This document shows, piece after piece, positions 1 to 5,894 of a stretch of 6,468 nt of DNA; within the stretch, counting starts at the first letter, position 1, and every line of letters starts with the position of its first letter. The position numbers and the translations under genes are program-made. The DNA is taken from contig JAQCNN010000185.1 in NCBI GenBank assembly GCA_028275005.1, forward strand, positions 1 through 6,468, written 5' to 3'. This DNA comes from Salinirussus sp. (lineage in GTDB: Archaea; Halobacteriota; Halobacteria; Halobacteriales; Haloarculaceae). Below the pieces are notes generated by a model, which ran no database searches, was not told the DNA's origin, and worked only from the letters and a program-made list of their open reading frames with translations.

Positions 1-252
1 GAAGCCACCTGTCGCGAAGTACGCGGCTTCCTCGGGGGTCTCACCGTCGTAGGCGGTGACGGTGTGGACGCCGCGGTCGGTGTTACGCCAGCGCACCGTC
101 GTCCCGGCCTCGACGACCTTGCTCGTCGGTTCGAACCGGCGGGTCGACATGCCGACCTCGTTTTCGGCGAGCTCCGCCGACCCGCCCAGGCACCCTGCGA
201 GCCCGACGCTCACGGCGCCCCCGAGGCTGGCCAAGAGGGTCCGTCGTCTCAT
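1..252 (-). CDS. Halocyanin/plastocyanin-like Tat lipoprotein, 5' part (partial)
   Basis: Reading the minus strand from ATG at 252 gives 84 open residues that continue past the left edge. The start MRRRTLLASLGGAV has the twin-arginine pattern typical of haloarchaeal Tat substrates, followed by a hydrophobic stretch and a lipobox GLAGC with Cys21 as the predicted lipid-anchored residue. After a short linker, residues about 45-84 (VVEAGTTVRWRNTDRGVHTV, then a loop ending YFATGGF) match the first half of haloarchaeal blue-copper domains. His63 sits where the first copper ligand is expected. The Cys, second His and Met ligands lie outside the window and cannot be checked. Family knowledge: such proteins are membrane-anchored electron carriers facing the outside. 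Which redox partner it serves is not visible. The gene is divergent from the HEAT-repeat gene. Confidence 0.85.
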   Translation of the reverse strand, partial: MRRRTLLASLGGAVSVGLAGCLGGSAELAENEVGMSTRRFEPTSKVVEAGTTVRWRNTDRGVHTVTAYDGETPEEAAYFATGGF

Positions 253-272
253 GTCTCAGACTCGGCCTGAAC

Positions 273-280
273 GGTAAAAG
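273..280 (-). promoter_or_regulatory. Predicted TATA box of the copper lipoprotein gene
   Basis: On the minus strand CTTTTACC is centred about 25 bases before the ATG at 252, the only A/T-rich word in this stretch. That distance leaves no room for a leader, so the transcript is probably leaderless. No Shine-Dalgarno match is seen before the ATG. This is inferred from position and composition only. Confidence 0.5.
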
Positions 281-300
281 GCGCCCCGGTTCCGAACAGT

Positions 301-308
301 AACGCTTA
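301..308 (+). promoter_or_regulatory. Predicted TATA/BRE element of the HEAT-repeat gene
   Basis: AACGCTTA begins 34 bases before the ATG at 335, placing its A/T-rich half about 28 bases upstream, as expected for a haloarchaeal leaderless promoter. The same 8-base word occurs at almost the same distance before the JAMM gene (5342-5349). Confidence 0.45.
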
Positions 309-334
309 CACTCGGACCTGTCGGAGAGTGGCGT

Positions 335-1606
335 ATGAGCGAGGACACCGACGAGGCCGGGGCCGACGACTCGGGGCCCGACGGGGAGGACGCCGAGCGG
401 CCGGCACTCGACGCCGACGCCATGGAGGCTCGCCTCGAGGAGGCTGCCGAGGCGCTTGAGGCAGCCGAGACCGAGGCAGACCTGGATGCCGTGGCCGAAC
501 AGCTCGACGCCGTCGAGACCGCTCTCGAGGCGGCCGACCTCCCCGAGCCCGACGACGAGGACGAGGAGAGCCCCGAGGACCGCATCGACGGACGACTCTC
601 GGAACTCCGTGACGACCTGGAGGGAGCCCGCGGCCCCTACATAGAGGACGTGACAGCGGTCCTCGAGGATGCGGCGGGAACGCTCACCGACGCCGAGTGG
701 ACCGAGGACGGCGAGACGGCTGCGGTTGCTGCCGTCGGGACACTCCTCGAGACGGTGAACGAGGCCGCCGACCTGGACCTCGCGGCCGACGGGGAGACGC
801 CGGCCGAGGTGGTCGAGGACCTCGCGACAGCCGGTGAGGCCGTCTCCGGGCTGCGTCTCGACCCCGACGACGACGCGGAGACGATTGAGGAGCTATTAAC
901 CGCTGCCGAGACGCTCGAAGCCGACCTGGAGGCCGCGGAGGTCTGGGACGACCTCACCGTCCGCGAGCAACTCGACGCCCAGGGCTTCTACGACGTCCTC
1001 GACCCGAAGAACCGGAAGGACTTTCCCCCGGAGTGGAACGCGGTCAAGCTCTACGAGAAGGCCGGTGACGTCGAGCCGATCCTCCTCGCACTGGAGACCT
1101 TCGAGTCCGATTTCATGGAGGAGAATATCCTCGATGCGCTCGAACACATCGCCCCGGAAGCGGCCTTCGAGCCGGTCCACGACCGCGCACAGCGACGCGA
1201 CCGCCAGGCGGTCCGCATCCTCGGCCGGATCGGCGACGAGCGGGCCTGCGAGACCCTGGAGGACTTTCTCGGCGGCGGCGACAGCAAGCTCGAACGCGTG
1301 ACGCTCCGCGCACTCGGTGCGATCGGGAGCACGGACTCGACACAGGCGGTCGCCAACCGCCTCGCCGCCGACAGCGCCGACGTCCGCTCGGCGGCGGCCC
1401 GCGCCCTCGGCCAGATCGGTGACACACGCGCTATCGACCCCCTCGCCGACATCCTCGCCGAGGACGACGCCGACGAGGTCCGGGCCAGCGCCGCCTGGGC
1501 GCTCAACCAGGTCGGCACCGAGCGGGCACTCGAGGTGGCCGCCGACTACACCGATGACCGCTCCTACATCGTCCAGGCCGAGGCCGAGAAGGCCGCCGGC
1601 GCCTGA
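335..1606 (+). CDS. Acidic HEAT-repeat protein
   Basis: The product has 423 residues. Residues 1-100 are extremely rich in Asp, Glu and Ala, with heptad-like helices at about 26-70 (EARLEEAAEALEAAE) and a poly-acidic break at 70-82. Residues 100-205 continue as Ala/Glu/Leu-rich helices that look like coiled coil or a helical bundle. A more ordered block at about 205-240 (FYDVLDPKNRKDFPPEWNAV) leads into PBS-lyase-type HEAT repeats. These are clearest at about 281-312, 318-345, 349-377 and 380-405, with the recurrent pattern RxxAxxALGxIGD and then AxxxLxxxL. HEAT arrays of this kind serve as protein-binding scaffolds. No catalytic motif, signal peptide or membrane segment is seen, so it should be cytosolic. 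I recognise a haloarchaeal conserved protein, but its partner and role are unknown to me. ATG 335 is chosen for its correctly placed promoter and because the reading frame opens there. The PLD gene follows after a short gap, so co-transcription is possible although that gene seems to have its own promoter. Confidence 0.88.
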   Translation: MSEDTDEAGADDSGPDGEDAERPALDADAMEARLEEAAEALEAAETEADLDAVAEQLDAVETALEAADLPEPDDEDEESPEDRIDGRLSELRDDLEGARGPYIEDVTAVLEDAAGTLTDAEWTEDGETAAVAAVGTLLETVNEAADLDLAADGETPAEVVEDLATAGEAVSGLRLDPDDDAETIEELLTAAETLEADLEAAEVWDDLTVREQLDAQGFYDVLDPKNRKDFPPEWNAVKLYEKAGDVEPILLALETFESDFMEENILDALEHIAPEAAFEPVHDRAQRRDRQAVRILGRIGDERACETLEDFLGGGDSKLERVTLRALGAIGSTDSTQAVANRLAADSADVRSAAARALGQIGDTRAIDPLADILAEDDADEVRASAAWALNQVGTERALEVAADYTDDRSYIVQAEAEKAAGA

Positions 1607-1618
1607 CTCCGCGGGCGT

Positions 1619-1628
1619 ACCCTTTTGT
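1619..1628 (+). promoter_or_regulatory. Predicted TATA box of the PLD-like gene
   Basis: ACCCTTTTGT is centred about 28 bases before the GTG at 1652 and is the only T-rich run between the HEAT-repeat stop and the PLD gene. It fits a leaderless promoter. The same TTTT could also help end transcription of the HEAT gene. The TTG at 1625, which would give a 9-residue longer protein, lies inside this element. Confidence 0.45.
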
Positions 1629-1651
1629 TCGAGGCCGGGACCAGCCCCCGT

Positions 1652-3343
1652 GTGCGCCGCCCGACAGCCCGGTCGCTTCGTGCGCTCGCGGTCGCCTGTG
1701 GCCTTGCCCTCGCACTCGTCGCCGGGTGGTTCTGGCTGTCCCCTGCCGGACCCACCGGCCCGGTGGCCGCTGCCGCGGACAGCCCGGAGAACGGGTCACC
1801 CGCCGACACCGGCGCCGGAGTCGCCGACGACACCCCCTCCGCTCCCAGCATCGATGCGGTGTACCCGAACCCGGCCACCGACGAGGACCGCGGGGAGTTC
1901 GTCGTCCTCTCCGTGCCGCCGGGGACCACGCTTGACGACATGCGCCTCGCGGACGGCGAGGACACTGTCGCGCTGAACGGGACCGCCAGCGGCCGTGTCA
2001 CCCTCTCGACGGCCCCGAACATCACCGAACGGCTGACCGGCCGGCCTGCACGTAAACTCTCCGCGGCGCTCTCGCTCTCGAACGCCGGTGAGACTCTCCG
2101 GCTGCGACACGGCAACCGGACGGTCGATACGCGCTCGTACACGAGTGCCCCTGAGGCCGAGGTGCTCGACGCGTCGGGCGACTGGCGCCCGCTCGGCGCG
2201 ACCGACCGCCCGGTTGTCGGCGCCGCTCCGGGTCGGGCGCGGGTGTTCGTCTTGCCGGACGCGCCGACCCTCGCCGTCTCCCGGCTTCGGGCGGCCGACC
2301 GTCGGCTCCTGCTGGCTGGCTACACACTCTCCTCGCGGGCGGTGACGACGGCGCTCGTCGCGGCCGTTCGCCGGAACGTCACCGTCCGTGTTCTCGTCGA
2401 CGGCGGCCCAGTCGGCGGTATGTCGACCCGGATGGCCGGCCGGCTGGACCGTCTCGCTGCCGCAGGCGCGGCGGTGCGTGTGCTCGACGGCCCGCGGGCC
2501 CGGTATGCCTTCCACCACGCAAAATACGCTGTCGTCGACGGCCACGCCCTCGTGACGACGGAGAACTGGAAGCCGGCAGGTACCGGTGGGCGCGGGAGCC
2601 GAGGATGGGGTGTCGTGACCGACCAACCGGCCGTTGTCCGCGGGCTCGCCGACACCTTCCGGGCCGACGCCAGTTGGCACGACGCCGTCCCCTGGCAGGA
2701 GGCACGACGAGACCTGTCGACCACGGACGGGGGTGTGCCGGCAAACGAGAGCTACCCGCGCCGGTTCGACCCGCGCCGGGTTCAGGTGGAGGGGGCGCGA
2801 CTCCTGGTTGCACCCGACAACGCCGAGCGGGCGGTCGTCGGGCTGGTCCGGAACGCCACCGACTCGGTCCGGGTCGAACAGGTGTCGGTTGGCGGCCGCC
2901 GGCAGCCGTTCCTGCGAGCCACAGTCGAGGCCGCTCGCCGGGGTGCCACGGTCCGGGTCCTGCTCAGCGGCGCCTGGTACGTGCGCGAGGACAACCGCAA
3001 TCTCACCGCGTATCTGAACGAGCGTGCCCGCGACGAGGGGCTGGACCTGGAGGCTCGTGTCGCGGACCCACGGGGCCGGTACGGCAAGATCCACGCGAAA
3101 GGGGTCGTCGTCGACGGCGACCGCGTAGTCGTGGGGAGTCTCAACTGGAACAACTACTCCGCACGCCGGAACCGGGAGGTGGCGGTTGTTCTGGAGGGTC
3201 GGGAGCCCGCCCGGTACTTCCGGCAGGTGTTCCGGGCCGACTGGCGGGGCGGCCGGTGGACGCTGCCACTTGGGGTTGTGATTGCGTGTGTGACCGCCGT
3301 ACTCGTCGCTGCCTGGCGGGCTCGTCGGCTCGAATTCGTCTGA
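1652..3343 (+). CDS. Exported phospholipase D-like protein (LTD plus two HKD domains)
   Basis: Numbered from GTG 1652 the protein has 563 residues. It starts with RRPTARS, then a hydrophobic segment (about 9-29) acting as signal peptide or anchor, with a possible cleavage site near the Ala run at 39-42. Residues about 67-166 (AVYPNP, then RGEFVVLSVPPG, LADGEDTV, LSNAGETLRL) resemble a lamin-tail domain. Two PLD modules follow. The first has HAKYAVVD (His289, Lys291, Asp296) with TTENW where GSxN is usual. The second has the full HAKGVVVD (His481, Lys483, Asp488) and GSLNW. A C-terminal hydrophobic helix (about 538-555) followed by RARR suggests membrane anchoring with the bulk outside. Nine N-X-S/T sequons support surface location. 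PLD enzymes cleave phosphodiesters of lipids or nucleic acids through a phospho-histidine, with one HKD from each module. The substrate cannot be read from sequence. TTG 1625 would add nine residues but overlaps the promoter. Confidence 0.87.
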   Translation: MRRPTARSLRALAVACGLALALVAGWFWLSPAGPTGPVAAAADSPENGSPADTGAGVADDTPSAPSIDAVYPNPATDEDRGEFVVLSVPPGTTLDDMRLADGEDTVALNGTASGRVTLSTAPNITERLTGRPARKLSAALSLSNAGETLRLRHGNRTVDTRSYTSAPEAEVLDASGDWRPLGATDRPVVGAAPGRARVFVLPDAPTLAVSRLRAADRRLLLAGYTLSSRAVTTALVAAVRRNVTVRVLVDGGPVGGMSTRMAGRLDRLAAAGAAVRVLDGPRARYAFHHAKYAVVDGHALVTTENWKPAGTGGRGSRGWGVVTDQPAVVRGLADTFRADASWHDAVPWQEARRDLSTTDGGVPANESYPRRFDPRRVQVEGARLLVAPDNAERAVVGLVRNATDSVRVEQVSVGGRRQPFLRATVEAARRGATVRVLLSGAWYVREDNRNLTAYLNERARDEGLDLEARVADPRGRYGKIHAKGVVVDGDRVVVGSLNWNNYSARRNREVAVVLEGREPARYFRQVFRADWRGGRWTLPLGVVIACVTAVLVAAWRARRLEFV

Positions 3344-3359
3344 CGGTCGCCCGTCTCAG
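3340..3359. terminator. Hairpin between two convergent stop codons, possible bidirectional terminator
   Basis: The 12 bases between the PLD stop and the DHH-gene stop lie within an inverted repeat, GACGG-TCGC-CCGTC (3342-3355). An outer pair CTGA/TCAG, made of the stop codons and their flanking bases, extends the stem with a two-base bulge on one side. No T-run follows on either strand, so it does not look like a standard archaeal oligo-T terminator. It may limit convergent read-through, or it may be a chance result of high GC. Confidence 0.3.
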
Positions 3360-5248
3360 TCGTCGGCCACTGCGGCCGAACTGCCCAACTCCTCGTCGAG
3401 TTCGGCCTCGCCCATCTTCCCGACCAGTGCCTCGATGACAGCCGCACGCATCCCTTTCACGAACTTGATCGAGCCGACGACGAGGTGGCCGCCGCCGCTG
3501 ACGCCGCCACCATCGACCTCCGTTTTGAGTTCGGCGACCATCTCCGGGATGTCCAGCCGGACGCCGTCGCTCCGGAGAACGGCGAAGTCGGGGCCGAAGC
3601 CGATGGTGATGACGGGGTCGCCGGTCTCGGCGACCTTCCGGTCGTGGACCTTCCCGGTCGTCTTGCCCGGCGCAGGGTAGGTGAACCGACGGGCGTGTTC
3701 CTCCACGTCGACCCGGTAGAGGTGGGCGCCGTTGTCGAGGGTCTCGTGGGTGACGTGTTCCATCGCCACACCCAGTTGGGCGTCGACGTCCTGCTGGGCG
3801 CGCTCGGCGAGCAGGTCGACGAGTTCGGCGTGACGGTCGGTGTCGTCACAGTTCACGTCGAGGATATCGTAAATCAGCTCGCGGCCGTCGTTGTAGCGCA
3901 GCCAGAAGGTGGCGTAGTCGAGGGCCTCACCGATATCCTGGAGGTGACTCTCGTCGTAGCCGGCCTCTCGCGCGAGACTGAGGTAGTCGGCCATCCCCTC
4001 CCCCTCCGAGCGGTCCGCGAGCCCGGCAACGGCCGGGACGTGGCGCACGTCCTCGGTAATGTCGGGGGCGATCATCCGCGCCAACTCGACACAGAGCATC
4101 CCCGTCGTCACCGCGTAGTCCTCGTCGTGGAGATACGGGTTGACGTGGTTCTCGACGAGCCCCTCGACTGCCCCGGGGTCGGGGTGGTGGTGGTCGACGA
4201 CCGCGACCGGGATATCGTAGTGTGCGAGGTTCCGGTAGGCGGGGGTGTCCTCCTCGGTCGAGCCGTTGTCGAGCATCAGAAGCAGGGGGAGCTTCTGGCC
4301 GTGACGTGTGCGGTCCTCCAGCGCGAAGTTCAGGTCACGCGTCACGTCCTCCATCTCGTAGTAGGGGGCCTTGCTCGGCAGGCGCTTGAGGAGGTGACGG
4401 GGGGCGTCGGGGTCGGCGTGGGTGTCGGCGATGAACCGCTCGAGGGCGTGCTGGAGGGGGGCGCTGGCACAGAGCCCGTCCCCGTCGGCGTGGTGTCGCA
4501 TCCGGATCGGGCGTCCCTCGAGCACCGTCTCCCGGAGCAGGCGGGCGACCTCCCGGAGGTCGTCGTAGAGCTTGCCGAGTGCCGGCCAGTCGACCAGTGG
4601 GTCGATATCCGCCGGCGCGGCGAGGTTGGCGGTGGCGGCGTCGAGTCGGTCCTCGACGTCGGTCGCGGCAGCACCCGCCAGGACATCGAGGTCGTCGACC
4701 TCGACCTGTGGGCTGCCGTTGCGGGTTTCCACTGTCCCGGCCACACGGACCACGTCTCCGACCCCGGCCTCGGGGTACGCGCGGACACCCGCCTCCTCGA
4801 AGGCCGCACACGGCGTGATCCCGGTCTCGTCGCGGACCTGGAAGATGGTGGGGCCGCCGGTCTGTTTGGCCTGGACGACCCGGCCCTCGATGTGGCCGGC
4901 CTCGTCAACGGTGTCCTCCAGGTCCGCCATCGTCAGCCGGTTGCCGCGGCCGACGGTGCGGGTCTCGTAGTCCGCGGTCCGGACCTCCTCGAAGCCAAGG
5001 TCCCCGTCCTCGTGTACCGTCGTGAGCTCGACGACGAGGTCCTCCCCGACCTCGTAGTCACCGACAAGGTTCGAGGTGTGGACGAGCCCGGAGACCTCCG
5101 CGGCGATATCGACAAAGACGCCGTAGTCGACGACGCCGTTGACCGTGGCGTGGTAGCGGGCCCCCTCCTCGACGTCGGAAACGGTACACCCCGACCCAAG
5201 CTCGTAGACGACGGTGGCACCGTCACCGGTGCCGTCTGCCTCAGACAT
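3356..5248 (-). CDS. RecJ-like DHH/DHHA1 phosphoesterase with S1 and OB-fold domains
   Basis: The product has 630 residues. Order: S1 RNA-binding domain (about 25-90, with GARYHATVNGVVDYGVFVDI and GLVHTSNL), a second OB-fold (about 115-190, with GHIEGRVVQAKQ and VVRVAGTVE), a DHH domain (about 245-415) and DHHA1 (about 520-605). The metal-binding motifs are all present: HADGDG (His253, Asp255, Asp257), LDNGS (Asp327), DHHHP (Asp352, His353, His354), AGLADRS (Asp412) and GGGH (585-588). It is therefore predicted to be an active Mn-dependent 5'-3' exonuclease or phosphodiesterase on single-stranded DNA or RNA. The motif style RHHADGDG plus DNGSTEED points to the archaea-specific RecJ-like family (COG1107), not to GINS-associated nuclease; this assignment is from memory. 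I see no CxxC zinc finger, which that family often carries. ATG 5248 has a TATA-like element at the right distance. The gene is divergent from the JAMM operon. Confidence 0.88.
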   Translation of the reverse strand: MSEADGTGDGATVVYELGSGCTVSDVEEGARYHATVNGVVDYGVFVDIAAEVSGLVHTSNLVGDYEVGEDLVVELTTVHEDGDLGFEEVRTADYETRTVGRGNRLTMADLEDTVDEAGHIEGRVVQAKQTGGPTIFQVRDETGITPCAAFEEAGVRAYPEAGVGDVVRVAGTVETRNGSPQVEVDDLDVLAGAAATDVEDRLDAATANLAAPADIDPLVDWPALGKLYDDLREVARLLRETVLEGRPIRMRHHADGDGLCASAPLQHALERFIADTHADPDAPRHLLKRLPSKAPYYEMEDVTRDLNFALEDRTRHGQKLPLLLMLDNGSTEEDTPAYRNLAHYDIPVAVVDHHHPDPGAVEGLVENHVNPYLHDEDYAVTTGMLCVELARMIAPDITEDVRHVPAVAGLADRSEGEGMADYLSLAREAGYDESHLQDIGEALDYATFWLRYNDGRELIYDILDVNCDDTDRHAELVDLLAERAQQDVDAQLGVAMEHVTHETLDNGAHLYRVDVEEHARRFTYPAPGKTTGKVHDRKVAETGDPVITIGFGPDFAVLRSDGVRLDIPEMVAELKTEVDGGGVSGGGHLVVGSIKFVKGMRAAVIEALVGKMGEAELDEELGSSAAVADD

Positions 5249-5271
5249 ACAAACTAGATGTAACGAACGGG

Positions 5272-5279
5272 GTTTCTAC
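5272..5279 (-). promoter_or_regulatory. Predicted TATA box of the DHH phosphoesterase gene
   Basis: On the minus strand GTAGAAAC is centred about 27 bases before the ATG at 5248, again at leaderless distance. There is no clear Shine-Dalgarno between it and the start. Confidence 0.4.
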
Positions 5280-5319
5280 CCTTCGGTCTCGGCTGCCGGC
5301 TCCCCCGGCCCGGTCACCC

Positions 5320-5336
5320 GTGTGGCCGCCCCACAC
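5320..5336. promoter_or_regulatory. Inverted repeat upstream of the JAMM promoter, possible operator
   Basis: GTGTGG-CCGCC-CCACAC is a perfect 6-base inverted repeat with a 5-base centre. It ends five bases before the AACGCTTA element, inside the 126-base divergent intergenic region. A second, smaller inverted repeat (GCCGG-CTCCC-CCGGC, 5295-5309) lies between it and the divergent promoter. Position suits a regulator binding site, but short GC-rich repeats are common at this base composition. Confidence 0.25.
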
Positions 5337-5341
5337 TCCGG

Positions 5342-5349
5342 AACGCTTA
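5342..5349 (+). promoter_or_regulatory. Predicted TATA/BRE element of the JAMM-ribL operon
   Basis: AACGCTTA starts 33 bases before the ATG at 5375, and the A/T-rich part CTTAGAA falls 26-29 bases upstream. This fits leaderless transcription of the operon and matches the HEAT-gene element base for base over eight positions. Confidence 0.5.
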
Positions 5350-5374
5350 GAAGGAGCGCGCACTCACCAAACCT

Positions 5375-5890
5375 ATGGGACTGTTTCGCTCGGGTGAGAT
5401 CCTCGGTATCGCCGAGGAGGCACTCGAGTTCGCCCGCGAGGCTGCCCGCGACGCCCACCCCGACGAGTACATGGGGCTCCTCCGCGGCGAGGCGGCCTCG
5501 AATCTCGGGCTGGAGGACTCGGGGACTGTGCTGACGGAGGTGTTGGTCATCCCTGGCACCGAGACCAACCCCGTCAGCGCAACCGTCGACACGAACATGG
5601 TGCCAAACGACACGCGAGCCGCCGGCTCGCTCCACTCCCACCCTAACGGGGTGCTCCGACCCAGCAACGCCGACCTCGGCACGTTCGGCCGCAACCGGGT
5701 TCACATCATCCTCGGAGCCCCGTATGGGCCCGGTGACTGGCAGGCCTACGACCGGGAGGGAAAGCAGACGGAACTGCCGGTGCTCGATGTCCCGTTGCCA
5801 GAGGAGGAGTTTTTCGACTTCACGCAGGCCGATATCGACGAGCAACTGCGCGAGGAGGGGCTCGACACCGACCCCGGGGGGCGCAGGTGA
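5375..5890 (+). CDS. JAMM/MPN (Mov34, PAD-1) family metalloprotease
   Basis: The product has 171 residues. The complete JAMM zinc site is visible: Glu31 in HPDEYMGLL, then SLHSHPNGVLRPSNADL, which matches HxHx7Sx2D exactly (His87, His89, Ser97, Asp100). The protein is therefore predicted to be an active zinc isopeptidase. In haloarchaea, JAMM proteins of this kind remove ubiquitin-like SAMP modifiers from lysines; that is established for one Haloferax paralogue (HvJAMM1). This sequence looks more like the second paralogue, for which I recall no proven substrate. There is no signal peptide, so it is cytosolic. The C-terminal tail (about 140-171) is acidic and probably flexible. It is first in an operon with ribL four bases downstream. 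The start ATG 5375 is fixed by the leaderless promoter and by the family N-terminus. Confidence 0.9.
   Translation: MGLFRSGEILGIAEEALEFAREAARDAHPDEYMGLLRGEAASNLGLEDSGTVLTEVLVIPGTETNPVSATVDTNMVPNDTRAAGSLHSHPNGVLRPSNADLGTFGRNRVHIILGAPYGPGDWQAYDREGKQTELPVLDVPLPEEEFFDFTQADIDEQLREEGLDTDPGGRR
5885..5890 (+). promoter_or_regulatory. Shine-Dalgarno AGGTGA for ribL
   Basis: AGGTGA is complementary to the archaeal 16S rRNA 3' end and lies four bases before the ribL ATG. It includes the TGA stop of the JAMM gene, so translation of the two is probably coupled. It also supports 5895 as the ribL start. Confidence 0.6.
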
Positions 5891-5894
5891 GCCG

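Noticed and set aside
56..277. Small plus-strand frames opposite the copper lipoprotein gene
   Set aside because: The minus strand gives a clear Tat signal, lipobox and cupredoxin sequence, and the plus-strand frames are shadows.
335..1606. Repetitive GAG/GAC/GCC-rich DNA as a possible tandem repeat or CRISPR-like array
   Set aside because: It is codon-level repetition from Ala/Glu/Asp-rich helices and HEAT repeats, without fixed-length identical units or spacers.
1796..3094. 432-codon minus-strand open frame opposite the PLD-like gene
   Set aside because: Antisense shadow. The plus-strand frame carries the HKD, lamin-tail and membrane features, and this frame has none.
2605..3438. 277-codon plus-strand frame overlapping the PLD gene and running past its stop
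   Set aside because: Arg/Gly/Pro-rich out-of-frame translation typical of high-GC DNA, with no motif.
3485..5257. 590-codon plus-strand open frame opposite the DHH phosphoesterase gene
   Set aside because: It is an antisense shadow caused by GC-rich third positions. The minus-strand product has a complete set of family motifs, while this frame gives low-complexity Val/Gly/Glu-rich sequence with no recognisable domain.
5724..5894. N-terminal extension of ribL starting at 5724
   Set aside because: The extra 57 residues are Arg/Ser-rich and lie wholly inside the JAMM gene. The family N-terminus begins at 5895, right after a Shine-Dalgarno.
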